Made by a program: the position numbers and the translations under genes. The notes below the pieces were generated by a model. That model was not told where the DNA came from. It searched no databases and saw nothing but the letters and a program-made list of their open reading frames with translations. From Luscinia megarhynchos (lineage: Eukaryota > Chordata > Aves > Passeriformes > Turdidae): 64,000 bases of DNA. Positions within the stretch are counted from its first letter, which is position 1; every line of letters begins with the position of its first letter. The stretch covers positions 23,269,002 through 23,333,001 of the forward strand of contig CM067570.1 of assembly GCA_034336665.1 (NCBI GenBank), read 5' to 3'. Positions 25,771 through 37,229 of this stretch are shown piece by piece.

Positions 25771-26601
25771 TTGCGATTAGCAACTTGATAGGTATAGAAA
25801 CATAGTTCTTTTCTCGTGAAGGTCTAGTTCAAAATTCTTGAAATATAACAAATATTACATTATTACTTCAAAGTTTCACAGATGAGAAAGGAGGTTGAGC
25901 CTTAAAGCAACATCTGTTCTCTTGTATCTAAGTTTCTTAAACTAACCATAAATGTCAGTCTAAACCTAATTTAAGGGTTTGAGGATTACAGGTGCTGATT
26001 ACTAGATCTCCAGGCTTGAAACTACAGTGAATCTTTAATAGAAGAAAAGGTAATCATCACTTAAATGAAGTCTCATGAGAAAAGGCAAAAGATCCATGGA
26101 GTTGCAGTAGGCTGTGAGAAAGTAATGGCAAATTACTTTAACCAGAATGTCTAACAGTATTTTACATTTCAAATTAACATTCTTAATGGGGCAGTTACTA
26201 GTAGTTTGCCATGGTGGTTTTAAGATGACATGTTAATCTTAACTTTGTTCTTCTGCTGTTTCCAGTCTCCACCACAACATCTCCCTCTAAATAATCTAAA
26301 TTTCTGCCTGTTCTGCTTATGTGTGCTGAAGAAGATTTAAGCTGTGATTCAAGTTTTAAGCCTTAGAAGTCAAAATAGAAAAGATTGCTTCTAACACAAA
26401 GGTGGAGAGGTCAGCAAAGAAGTCAAAAAAGATATCTGATATGGTCTTACAATTCAAATAGGCATAGGGAGAGGAAACAATTACAGTCACAATTTATAGA
26501 GAAGAATTAGTAGGAGGTGAGAGTCAAATATGACTTTGGGCAATAACTGAATTGCTGTCTGGGAGGTGATGCCTTCTTATGTTTTATGGACTGAGAAGGG
26601 T

Positions 26602-26632
26602 GTCTGAAGAAAGCTGAAGAAGTCTGAAGAAA
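26602..26632 (+). repeat. Short tandem repeat, 20-bp period
   Basis: GTCTGAAGAAA occurs at 26602-26612 and again at 26622-26632, with a related GCTGAAGAA between them. This is a small purine-rich duplication. Confidence 0.7.
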
Positions 26633-27021
26633 GTAACCAACACTTACTGGAACAGACAGTCTGCCTCTGCTTTTCTGAATCCATCACCCCATGCTCAGAA
26701 GGAGAAAAAGAATGAGTGTAGCATGGACATCTTGAGTGCCACAAAGTAAGAACACCTTGAGCTAATAATGCAAACTACTGATGAGACAGGCTTTGAACTA
26801 GACCCAAAGCATGTCATCTGTAATGCTTGATGAAATCTGCTGATCATGATGCAAGAGAGAACACAAGGAAAATATTGATATTACTTGTTGCAGAATCTCT
26901 GAGTGGCTGAGGATAGTGAGAAAACTATTTGGGAGAAGGTGATGGATAATCTTTGTTAATGAAACAAAAATGAAACCCCCAGTTTTCCTGATTTTTTAAT
27001 GTTTACGGCTTGTGCTCTTTT

Positions 27022-27049
27022 GACTGCTTACCACAAGTAAGCAGCAGTC
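27022..27049. repeat. Small imperfect hairpin
   Basis: CTGCTTAC (27024-27031) and GTAAGCAG (27037-27044) are perfect inverted arms around a 5-base loop, CACAA. Allowing a 3-base bulge in the right arm extends the pairing to GACT/AGTC. It is too small for a miRNA precursor. Confidence 0.6.
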
Positions 27050-27699
27050 CCAGTTTTATCTGTGTGACCTCAAACCTGTACTCCACAATGACAGACTTGT
27101 CAGCACCATTTACTTTCTACCTCCTGGCTCCATGCAATAGATTTTAATTTAAAAAAGAGAAAACTATAGGTCTTGCTTTCTAAAACCTTTTAGGAAAGAA
27201 CAATTCAGTAGCAAGGTGGAGATCTTGGCTTGCCCGAGGCAGTAGAAAGGTCAGATAGTGTTTCTGCTAATTCAGAAATGAGACAGCCATCTGTGTAAAC
27301 ATACTTCCTGCAAGGTGGCTGATAAATACTTGCTGTTAAGGCTTTCATGTCTAAAATAGGTTATAAATCTTGCAAGTGATCAACAGCCCAATCCGTGAAA
27401 CTCAAATGGTGATGACCAGGCCAAGCACATGTCCAGGCATATAAGGGACAAACTGATATGGGGAAAATGTGTATTACTACCTCTACATGTGTTGGTTCTG
27501 TAAAGAAAAAATAGATTTATGGTGGCAAACTAATATGGGAAATGTGCCTTCTCATAGTGAGTGTGATAATGAAATACTATATGGGTTCTGCAAACATCAT
27601 TTTAGTGGCTGTGCTGCTGTTAAGGGACTATGCAGAACCACACAGCTCAGCTCATAAAGTTGGAAAGGCCTATGGATGAATTCTTGTCAATTACTAAGA

Positions 27700-27726
27700 T
27701 TAGTTTTAATTAATTCATTAAACTAA
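27700..27726. repeat. AT-rich inverted repeat
   Basis: TTAGTTTTAAT (27700-27710) and ATTAAACTAA (27717-27726) are inverted copies differing by one T, with a 6-base loop. It contains TTAATTAATT homeodomain-type text. It is short and AT-rich, so chance is possible. Confidence 0.5.
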
Positions 27727-29419
27727 CTAATACCTTAAATACTACAGGATTGTTGAGTAAATGTTGCACATTAAAACAAGTTTGAATTATTAATTCCAAA
27801 ATTAAAAGAGAAAAAAACCAATGCAATGTATGATAATGCATCAACAAATGATCTCTAGTATTTCAGGACTCCTATTTTATTGACAATTGCAAATGAAATG
27901 GCTGCATTTATTTTAACTTAAAACTTTACTTCTGTGGTACATATATTAAATTTGGTATCTTAAGTGAAAATATAAAACATTTAAGAGCTTTCTTAGGAAG
28001 CAAATTTTGGCCTGAAAGTTCTTTTTCAGTGTTAGTAACAAAATTTTAGCACACAGAGCACAAATTCAGCCAATCAAAACTAGCTGCCAAAAGCATCAGA
28101 AATAACTATTAATTTATTTCTCTTTTTGTATTTTAATGTTATGGATATATCTCCAAGCATTGGCTGCAGAACCTTGTGTCAAGAGATAAGTCAACTGAGA
28201 AAAAAGCTCATGCAAAAAAAAATTTTTACCAAAACCCACAATATTTATAAAGTTAGTGCAAGACATTACTGTATAATTGAATGGAGGCTGAGCTAAAAAG
28301 GAACTTCACCCATCAGTGCAATGCCACCAGGATTCTCCTGACATTTTATGTGGAACGTGTCTATCTCCCTTAAGCTGTAAGGGGAAAGTCTTCTCAAAAA
28401 GGAGAAGTTTACCAAGTGAAATAAACATGGTGCTATGGCAACACCCTTAGTTATTCTCCTGAGACATTTGGCTGATTAGTCTGATTAGTTCATACTCCAC
28501 CAAATATGTGGTTAGAACATTTGGTTAGAGTACTTTACTGTGGGTTTTTCAGATCAGTACTTGCTATTAGTATCAATAGAAGACAAAATAAAAACTTTCT
28601 CCGGACTGAAATACTGCTGTTTTGCAGGGAATTATGCTGCTGTTTCTTTCTAATTCATCTCACATATTTAAATTCTGATTCTCTATTGGTAATAAGACAG
28701 ATGTAACTGATAGGATGGTGTTTCTGTGGCTGCTAACTGGTAAAAAGAAAAGCCCAGTTCTGGGAAAGTTTTTTCTGCTGATGACCACTGTCCCCAGCAA
28801 AGCTGTAAAACAGGAAATTAGTAGTGTAAAAGGATGATATCTCTGATCTGAATGAGAGAGTTACCTCAAAAACTCTGAGTAAATTTTTAATAATTTAGAA
28901 CCATTGTCCCCATGAGAATATGAGATGATGCATGCAAAAAGTTCACGCAGATAATTTAGAAATATAGAAAATGGGTATAGAACAAACATCTTTTTAAATA
29001 ACTGGTTTACTAAGAATAAAATAAACAAAGGTATTCTTTCATCTGGTAGAGGAAATAATGAAGTAAAGGTCTGGAATAAAAGAAGCAAAGGACAAAATTG
29101 AAAAAAAATAGAAGGATAAGAACTTGCAAGAACAAATGATATGTTAAAAATAAAGCTTCTACAGGGAGAAAACAGAATAAATAATTAAAGGAGAGAGAGG
29201 GAAGTCATGCCTTTTCAAAGGTTTTGCCAGGACTTGTTAAAAAATGAGAGGAAATTATGAAATGAGTGAATACAGAATCAGCTATACTAACAGCAGCTAA
29301 AATGGTACCCCCTTACCATACTCTAACTGAGAGGGAGCTTTCAGCCTAAAAAATAATGAGTTTGTAACAAATATTTCAGCACATCTGCATCATGCATCTT
29401 TGGGAGCAAATGTAAATAA

Positions 29420-29456
29420 AACCTAAACATAAATGAAACATAAATGAAACCTAAAC
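29420..29456 (+). repeat. Nested short duplication
   Basis: Two tandem copies of the 11-bp unit ATAAATGAAAC (29429-29450) are flanked on both sides by AACCTAAAC (29420-29428 and 29448-29456). This looks like replication slippage. Confidence 0.75.
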
Positions 29457-30599
29457 TCATTGGGAAATACACTGTTTTCCATGTATATGGAGGAAATTTT
29501 CTGTTCTCACAGAAATCACTGCACATCAGTTGTTTGTAGCCATCCTTTTTGAAAACATGACATTCAGCCTCTCAAACTAACCAAGCAACATTAACTCCTA
29601 AAATGTTCCTAATTCTTTGTTCTGAAAAATATCAAATGGACCATATGCCCATGACAACACTGGCTACTGTGCTAACTCTACACTGAAAACCAAACTAACC
29701 TGTAGTTCCATAACATCATTTTCTGACCAAGAGGTTAATGAAATTCCTGCCAGAGACTCATTTTTGTGCCCATTGTGTCAGCTCTGTTTTATTCATCTGT
29801 TTGTGAACTTTCTTACCTAAAGCAGAACTGTAAAATTATCAGGTTATAGCAAGTCACTTCCTTAATCAGCATTTGAAAAGTAACATTTTTGTAAACATAG
29901 TCCAGAGAATGGTGCCGTGGTTTCTGTTCAGGAATGGGAACTTGCTGGGCAGAAGGTTTTGCAATGCCAGAACGCAGCCTGGGATTCTAGACCAGGCTGA
30001 GATTTTGCCTTTTAGTTCCCCTGGTTTGTGTACAAAACAGGAGCTCTAGGTTTGGTTCTCAGATCCCCCAGCAGCTTTGTAGATTTCTTGGAAACCATTT
30101 ATTTGCTTAATTGGCTTTCTTGCTAAGCAAGTGTTTGGTACTGTAGGTACCACACAACTTAAATGATCCACCATTTTAAAAGGGCATAGCATATATTTAT
30201 CAATTTCAGAGGAGGTGATCTAGAGACTTAGCAGCATCACAGTACATGTTTCAAAAACAAACTAAGCTTGTGACAGTAAAGACAACTACCATCTGCTACA
30301 GCAGAAGATATTTGTTGTGTTCTCTAGTTTAGGAGAAAATACTGTCTATGGAAGGGAAGACTAAATTCCAGGATCTTTGTCTCCACACACTTCACTCGCT
30401 TGAATCATCCTCCTTCAAATAAAAAAAATAAAAAAACCATTTGCTTGTAAGTGCTCTAAATTGCTTGGCTTAAGTACTTTTTTCCTTCTTTCTCTGTAGA
30501 GGGTATCAACATGAAGGATGACAAATCATCTTAAATAATACTTAATCTTTAAAAATTACTTACAACAAGTCAATGCCCCCAAGAATAAAAGAGAGCATT

Positions 30600-31290
30600 T
30601 AATGTGGCAGAGCACGATGTAAGAGGAGCAATAAAAGGGAAACGCAGCTTGAACTGTAATATTGCAGGGTAACTTACATCTCCCTGCTGAAGGCAGCAAA
30701 GTTGCAGTTACCGAATGGCTAATCTGTTCTACTGTGTTTTAATCAGATGTTGGCATTATCTGCCACTAATTGCTTTTTCATTTCCTCTTGTAATTATTCC
30801 ATTGCATGTTTATGGTGAGAAGCTGAAAATGAAGCAGATCACCAAGAAAGAATTAATTGTTAATGAATAATCATCAGTAGGAAGCCAATTTCATTATCTT
30901 CAAAGAGGTAGCTAGAGATTAACTACTAACTGAGGTTCTCCTACATTCAATGCATGACTGTAAAGTAATCACAAATAATCACACCCTCTAACTTCATCAA
31001 TTAGTTTCTATTATGTGAATTGATACCCATTTTTGGTTTTGTTGTTTAATGTTAATGGTAGTATTCAAGCTGGGGAGTGCTAATTGGAAGGTGTTGGATT
31101 CAGTGGGCTCAAGCCCTAATTATTAGAGCATCTTTTTCATTAGCATATGATTCTAAAAAGGATTTACGGTGGTAGTTAATAAATTCACCTTGTTATAAAT
31201 GCATTATCTTTATCAATAAATTTTAGACTGTCACTTAAAACAGAATGATACATGCAAAGCTACTTTGTCAGCAATGCACAGTAGGACTCT
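30600..31290. promoter_or_regulatory. Candidate conserved noncoding element rich in homeodomain-type sites
   Basis: About 700 bp of non-repetitive sequence with many TAAT cores: TAATTG at 30767-30772, AATTAATTG near 30851, TAATTG at 31081-31086, TAATTATTA at 31118-31126, and ATTAGCATATGATT near 31140. Several CpGs are retained on its left (AGCACGATG, AAACGCAG, ACCGAATGG). No transposon signature, microsatellite or long homopolymer is present, unlike the flanks. This is the usual look of a deeply conserved developmental enhancer. Conservation itself was not tested, and AT-rich DNA yields TAAT words by chance. Confidence 0.35.
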
Positions 31291-32680
31291 GCTTATAAAA
31301 CATGTAATCATTTAATGTTTCTTGAGAAATTCTCCTTAAATCAACATGTCAGAAACAGAAGTTGTTTAGGATTTAAGCAATGGGTGTAATAGAGTCAAGG
31401 CCTCAAAGAAATCACCTGGAGTAAAAAAACTGTTAGATACCAAGCAGAAGTTTAAAAAAATCACATCTGCCTCACTATTATTGCATAGATTGATGGTCTG
31501 GTGAGAACTGGTGACTCTCAGCTTCCATTCTTTGCTACTGATTTCAGTTTAGTCCTCTGTGATGCCAAAAGCAACTATAAAGAGTACCTCTCCTAATGTT
31601 TTTACATTAATTCTGTATTATACTTGTATAATTTTTATACAATAATGTCATCTGTGAGATAGTTTCAGTCTCTCTGCACTGCTGCACTCATTGAAGCCAC
31701 TCATCTCCCCCATGAGTGGGTGTCTGATAACAGTGCCTGCATTTTTTCCATCTTTGTACCTCTGCATGTAAAACTCCCTGAACTTTGACCATTGTCACAC
31801 CTTCATTCTCTTCTGTTTTAACTGACTTAGGACAAGCCAGGGTCTTAGACACAATTTCATTTTTTCCCCGGAGCAGAAAACATAAGGCAACCCCACCTCC
31901 TGTGTCTGAAGAAACAAATACATTAATCGTAGTTTTGTTCATGACCCTCCTCAGCAACCTCATTAATACATTAACTGCAAAGGAGGACAATACATCACTG
32001 TGTTAGAAACCTAAAGTACAACTAAGGAAGATGAGCTCTTTTTGAATTCCAGGTTTTCCGCAAAAAGAAACCATGGAACTTCACAGGTACCTATTATACT
32101 CCTAATGCATTGCATCTCAGAGACTATGCCAGGCAAAGCAGTAGTAAGCAATTTCTGAAAACCATTATAAACACAGAAGTTTGACCTTTGCTGAGAAGTA
32201 AGATTTGGCCTAAATGGCGTTTATCCATTCAATATGACCAGCAATTCTGGAAACTATGAAGTTCCAGTCCTGCCTGCAGGTGATAGTCACATCAAACCCC
32301 GTAACATACTGCAGAGCAGTTACAGTTATCTGCTGTCAATCATGTAACTAACCCTTGTCACTTCTGTTAAGTAGCAATATGTTCCTTTCTTGTTGAAGAT
32401 TGCAGTCAATGTGTTGTGACAGAGCTTGGATCACTGAAGCAATTTTCAGCCAAAATAGTCAAAAGCAGCAAAGGCAATTTTTTCTTTAAGGCAAGATATT
32501 TTTCTCAGCTATCATGACAAAGTGTGATATGCGGATGTCACTGCTGCCACAAAATATTCTTCAAATTGTGCATATTTGCATTCAGAGTAGGGTAGCTCCT
32601 GTTATATTTCTTTTTTGGCACAGAATCTCATGATCTATTAAATAAATATTAATCCCTTGCTGCCTTCAAAGCTGTCTCTG

Positions 32681-32690
32681 CCATATTAGG
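32681..32690 (+). promoter_or_regulatory. CArG box (SRF-type site)
   Basis: CCATATTAGG fits the CC(A/T)6GG consensus exactly and equals the core of the classical c-fos serum response element. The flanks are AT-rich with TTAAT words on both sides, and I saw no clear adjacent ETS site. One 10-bp match in 64 kb is not rare enough to prove function. Confidence 0.35.
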
Positions 32691-35029
32691 ATTTTAAATA
32701 TCTTCATTAATTGCATAACTACCTTTTCCTAAATTCCCCATGGGCTTCTTTGATACTACTCACTCTAATGTGTTACCATGTGATTCATGGCTTCACTCTG
32801 CTGTAACATAAAACATGTTTTTGGGTCAATTTTGTTCTACAGATGCCTTTGACAAAATGAAAATCCAACATTTTCAGACTGCAAAGATAAGCAGACCTAG
32901 AAAAGCCATTACAGTACTACATTTGAAAGGATAGAAAGCACTCCTATCTCAGTTCATATTTATAGAAAACGTTTGTGCTCAAAACCATGGGTACATAAGT
33001 CATACAGAAGTTTCTAAGACATACAGAAAAGATTAGTGTGAAACTGGCTAAAGAAGCAATGGAATGGTTGATTATTGCAATATTTGTAAAAAAAATTAGT
33101 GTATGGGGTGATTATACACATGAAAATATTCTTGTTTAAAGTTAGGGCTACAATAGGCTCATAAAGAAATGCTAGATAAAAGTAATTGCTTGCACCTGGT
33201 GCAGAGGATCATTTAAAAATGAGATTTTTTTTAAAATATAGTCCAAGATTTTAGTTGCCCTACTAGTAGGCAACTGCCTTGTATTTGTTCTCTCCAGTTG
33301 TTGCATGTCACAAGTTGAAAAGATTGGTCAAAAGACAATAGCAATAGGTAACTTTTATGTATCGTCAGAATAGGAGGATGTTGTGTGTAGGGAAAAGGCC
33401 TCAAACTTAATCTAGACATATGCTCAGAACAGATGGGAAATATGAAAAAGTATAATGGCAACCAGGGAAAAACAGCTGTATTTGTGCTAGTCCTGGAAAG
33501 ATCACTTCTGAAATGTAACAAGACAAACTTATTTTCAGTAACACCATTTTGGTGGCTGCAGTCAGAAGTACCAAAAATGCATTGCTCATGTATTTATGCA
33601 TTCATATTTTGCTGCAAAGATCACACAAACACTCCATTCATGTATCCTTCAAAACTGAATTTGCCCACCTCCTCCAATCCTTGGTAGAGGCCAAGTCATA
33701 CACATTTTACCATAGGATACTTCATGTTGAAATGAGCACAGTATTTTGTAATCAGAGGTTGCATTACTTATTTTGTCATGGTCTCTTCTGTTTTATCATC
33801 TTGGGCCAACATTTTGGGTAAACTCTGAATCATCCTGGGCTAACAGCATGTCCTGGATCCTCTAATTAGAGATTTGGGTTCAATGATCAGAATACTGATC
33901 TAGTTAGCTATGCCAATTCTTTAGTGGTTGGGCAGGACAAACTGATCTTCAAGAATATTTCAGATTTTTTTCCTATGATTTATTCTGTGATATCTTAGTC
34001 ACATGACACACTGAGGAAAAGGCAAGAATTTCTTTTTTCTCTAGACAGCAAAAGTTAGGTTCATCTGCTTTTGGGCCCTCTGTGAACTTCCCAGCTTTTG
34101 TTTCTGACCTTTCTTCCCTCAAAGTAGGTCTTTCAATTTGCATTGATAATAGCTAGCTCTGACACTTGGTCCAATGTGTTAGAGACACAGATAATACCAT
34201 AGGCTTGGGTTTCCCAAGTGTTTAGCCTACATCTAAGGTTATAGGAGAACACTTTGACTACAGTTCATGGGTTGTGTTCTCAAAGCCAGTTACCCTGCCT
34301 TTAAGGAGACAATTAGGCATTGACAGTCAAACAAACACTTCATGATTTATGTAGCATATTATGAAAACCAGTGCCAACCAGTAAGCTATAACTGATCAAG
34401 TATCAAGACTCTATAATCTCTGCCTTCCTTATCTGGATTCTTCACACCACAAACAAAGTGTCACTAGAACTAACACCAAGAATTTTTAAGTTTATTCAAG
34501 CACACACCAGCCCTCAGATTGACACAATGGACTGTGACAGCTCTTTCAGAGGCATTCCAGTCCATCATGGCCTGTGTGCTTGTTGTTCATGTACACAAGT
34601 CTGTGCACTAAAGCTCCTTATGAAATATTTATCCCCAGAAAGGTACTGTGCATTATCAGTAACAATTTCCCTAAACAAAAATTTGCCATTTTCCCCCAAA
34701 GCACTGAGTGCATTGCAGATCGATGTCTTTAAACCACTAACTGTTAAAAAGGGGGGGTGCAAAATATTAATAACTGCCTGAATAAACAGGTGAAAATTGT
34801 ATGCTTTTCAAATATTTTAAAAAGGACAAACAGCCAGCTGCAGAGTGGAATTTATAATTGGAAGTAGTGACCCAGTATACCCTACAGCAGCATCCAGAGT
34901 ACTTTTATAATTCTGTCACCTGAATACAGCATAGTTTCTTTCGGCAACTTGTATCAGTCACTGCTGAAACACATTCAATTCAAAAATGTAAAACACACAG
35001 TCACACTTTTGTATTTATTTATAGGCTTC

Positions 35030-35043
35030 TTTTTTTTTTTTTT
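35030..35043 (+). repeat. Poly-T run (14 bp)
   Basis: Fourteen consecutive T bases. No retroposon body was recognised next to it. Confidence 0.8.
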
Positions 35044-35894
35044 AAATTTCAAAACCAAGTTTCTACATAGAATAGATAATTCTTTTTCTGGTTTTAGGGG
35101 TTTTTCATTTAACTATAAGTGAATTGCCCTTCTGGTTGAAAATCTGTTTTCTTTTTCATTCCCATCCATCCTATGTGCTACATTCCCCCTTAAATTCCAC
35201 ATGGATTCTATAGATTTTATTTAAGCAGGGCCAAGTTGCATGAACAGATCTGCCCTAGAGAAGTTTGCCTCTTTTAGCATGCAACCCAGCACTAATGCTC
35301 TTTTTTCATTTAGGTTTTCAATTTGGATGAATTCCAAATTACCATTTATTCCAATAGAAATGCAACTAATTACACAAAGCATCTTAATAAAGAATGGAAA
35401 CAAGATTAAAAGCCCTCCTCCTTCTGGTGTCTCAATGTGTAGAATTTATAAAACACAGAAAGGTGCTTAATTTCAGTTGTAGTTAAGCCTCTTAAACAAT
35501 CTTTTATCCGTTTTTTACTATGAACCAAACAGAACTGTATTCAATTTGAAGGCGAAATATAATCACCTTATATGCAACAATTACACAGGGATTTCCTTAC
35601 TCACTATGTTTTCTCATGTTTTGAGAAAAAAAACTGAGAGGCTCTTCACACATGGTGTGCTCAAAGCACCTACTCTGACCTAGAAAATTCTTTGCCGTGT
35701 CTGTCTTCAAAAGCTTTGCATACCTAAAGAGATAAACAAGAATGCAACTGGGGGGAGGAGCAGCAATGGATATTTTACTGGTCATTTTAATTGCACTCAA
35801 AACATGAATTTATACAGCCCCTAGGAGCACTGTCCAGATGGATAAAGACAAGTTTCAAACAAGCTCTTAATGACTACAGAGGTGTAATTGTCCC

Positions 35895-36075
35895 AAGCAT
35901 AAAGGAGAATGAGGATGGAAATGACCAGATTAGAAAGAAATTATGAGAGATGGAGAAGAGTGGTGAAAGAAGGGATATTTAAACAAGATAAATATTATGT
36001 GAGTCATAAGAGCAATGACTGATACAAGAAGAGATGCAAAGGTGGTGACTGAAATACAAAAGAGAATAGCACACT
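35895..36075 (+). repeat. Purine-rich stretch
   Basis: About 180 bp with strong A+G bias on the plus strand and many GAA, GAG and AAG words. No repeat unit is visible. The strand asymmetry is unlike neighbouring sequence and ends close to the start of the long open frame. Confidence 0.5.
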
Positions 36076-36572
36076 CTGCAAGTGGGTGGGTCTGGTGACA
36101 AGTTTTTATATTTGAAATTACCCAACATGGACTATGAAGGTCAAAGAGTTTATGTTTCCCATGTAGCTATTGCCCACAGTCAAGCCTGTATAGTTACAGA
36201 TTTGTGCTGGCAAGAACAGATTGTGAGTACAAAGGAAGAGGGTATTTCCTTCTGCTACCTCCTCTGTGCCACAAAGAAGCTCTGGCAGGATCCAGAGAAA
36301 ACAATCACTGTACACCACAGCAGATCATTTAGGCAATGCTGAAGAATCAAACTCAATGTGTGCAGGAGGAATCTCTCTTATACTCAATGTGTTGAACAAA
36401 AACACAATGTGGTGGTCAAGTGGAGAAAATCTGATACTGAATGGAAAGAGAGAGCTATAACTCAAGAGAAACTTCTGGAAAACTGAAGAACATTATAGCT
36501 AGACATTAAATTGGAGTAAGAATGCATTTAAATCAGACAATATCTCTCTCCAAACATTCATGTTTGTTATAA

Positions 36573-37229
36573 TTTTGCCTTGATTTGAAGGCTACTTGTG
36601 GATGGGTGCTACAGAAATTTACAGAATACCACAGAAAAATTATCTGGCCACACAGCAGGACCACTGCAGCTGCTGGCCTTATTCTTCCTGCATTCAGTGT
36701 CTGTACGTCCTTTCACAAATACACAGCACAATGTTTGTTTCTTCCCTTGTCAATTATTCAGCTCATGGTTATATGCAGTTGGTCAAAAATAGCATGTCCT
36801 GGTGCTACAGCAAGTGAGCATGTAGGAATTTTAAAGAGGTCAAAAATGCGACGTGGTCAAGGTTGTTTTCTTTCCCCTATATTTAACTTTCAAAGGGATC
36901 ACCATGGGAAACAAATGACTATGCAGAAAAGATTTACAGATCTCACTGAAAGAGCTAGTGAGATTGAGCAGGGCCTTAAACAGACATACATAGACACCAC
37001 TAAGATTCATTACACTCTCTGGTATACATTCATTTATAGCAACAAGCATTTAAAACACATAAGAGTTAGGGAGTACATAAGAGGAAAAAAAAAGGCTTTT
37101 CAGTTATTTTCATCAATCTATTGCTTTCAAACCTTTGAAAGTATTAATTGCATTGCCAGTTCATGGGGAGAAAGCAGTACAAAACAGAATTCAATTATTC
37201 TAGGGGAACTGATCTTTCAGTACAATTAA
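36573..37229 (+). other. Longest open frame in the window (218 codons), status unknown
   Basis: The frame is open from just after a TAA at 36570-36572 to 37229. The first in-frame ATG is at 36765, giving at most 154 residues. A 214-residue reading needs a TTG start at 36585, which is not normal in vertebrate nuclear genes. The peptide is rich in Cys, His, Thr, Ile and Lys. It has no signal peptide, repeat or domain that I recognise. All three plus frames are open across about 36598-36792, so stop scarcity there is not frame-specific and argues against coding. Its length is still unusual for AT-rich DNA. It could be a chance frame, a decayed retrocopy or part of an unannotated exon. Confidence 0.25.

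Larger units (their letters stand above)
25516..30590. other. Non-genic sequence with minor repeats
   Basis: No gene is supported. A G/T-rich tract lies at 25711-25770, with short repeats at 26602-26632, 27022-27049, 27700-27726, 28472-28489 and 29420-29456. An A/purine-rich stretch spans about 29045-29205. A pyrimidine tract ending in TAG at about 30500 looks like a splice acceptor but leads into no recognisable exon. Confidence 0.6.
31291..35894. other. Non-genic sequence with one CArG box and a poly-T run
   Basis: No gene is supported. Overlapping opposite-strand ORFs at 31688-32006, 33231-33821, 34458-34781 and 35221-35470 match no known family. An exact CArG box lies at 32681-32690, and a run of 14 T lies at 35030-35043. 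Confidence 0.6.

Noticed and set aside
27022..27049. Hairpin as a miRNA precursor
   Set aside because: The stem is only 8-12 bp with a 5-base loop, much shorter than a pre-miRNA, and no known mature sequence matches.
31688..31990. 100-codon minus-strand ORF with charged, protein-like text
   Set aside because: The plus strand is also open over most of it, and no domain or homologue comes to mind.
32617..32650. Phrase resembling the 3' end of an avian CR1 (AGAATCTCATGATCTATT)
   Set aside because: The true CR1 end carries a repeated ATTCTATG-type octamer and a preceding conserved body. Neither is present.
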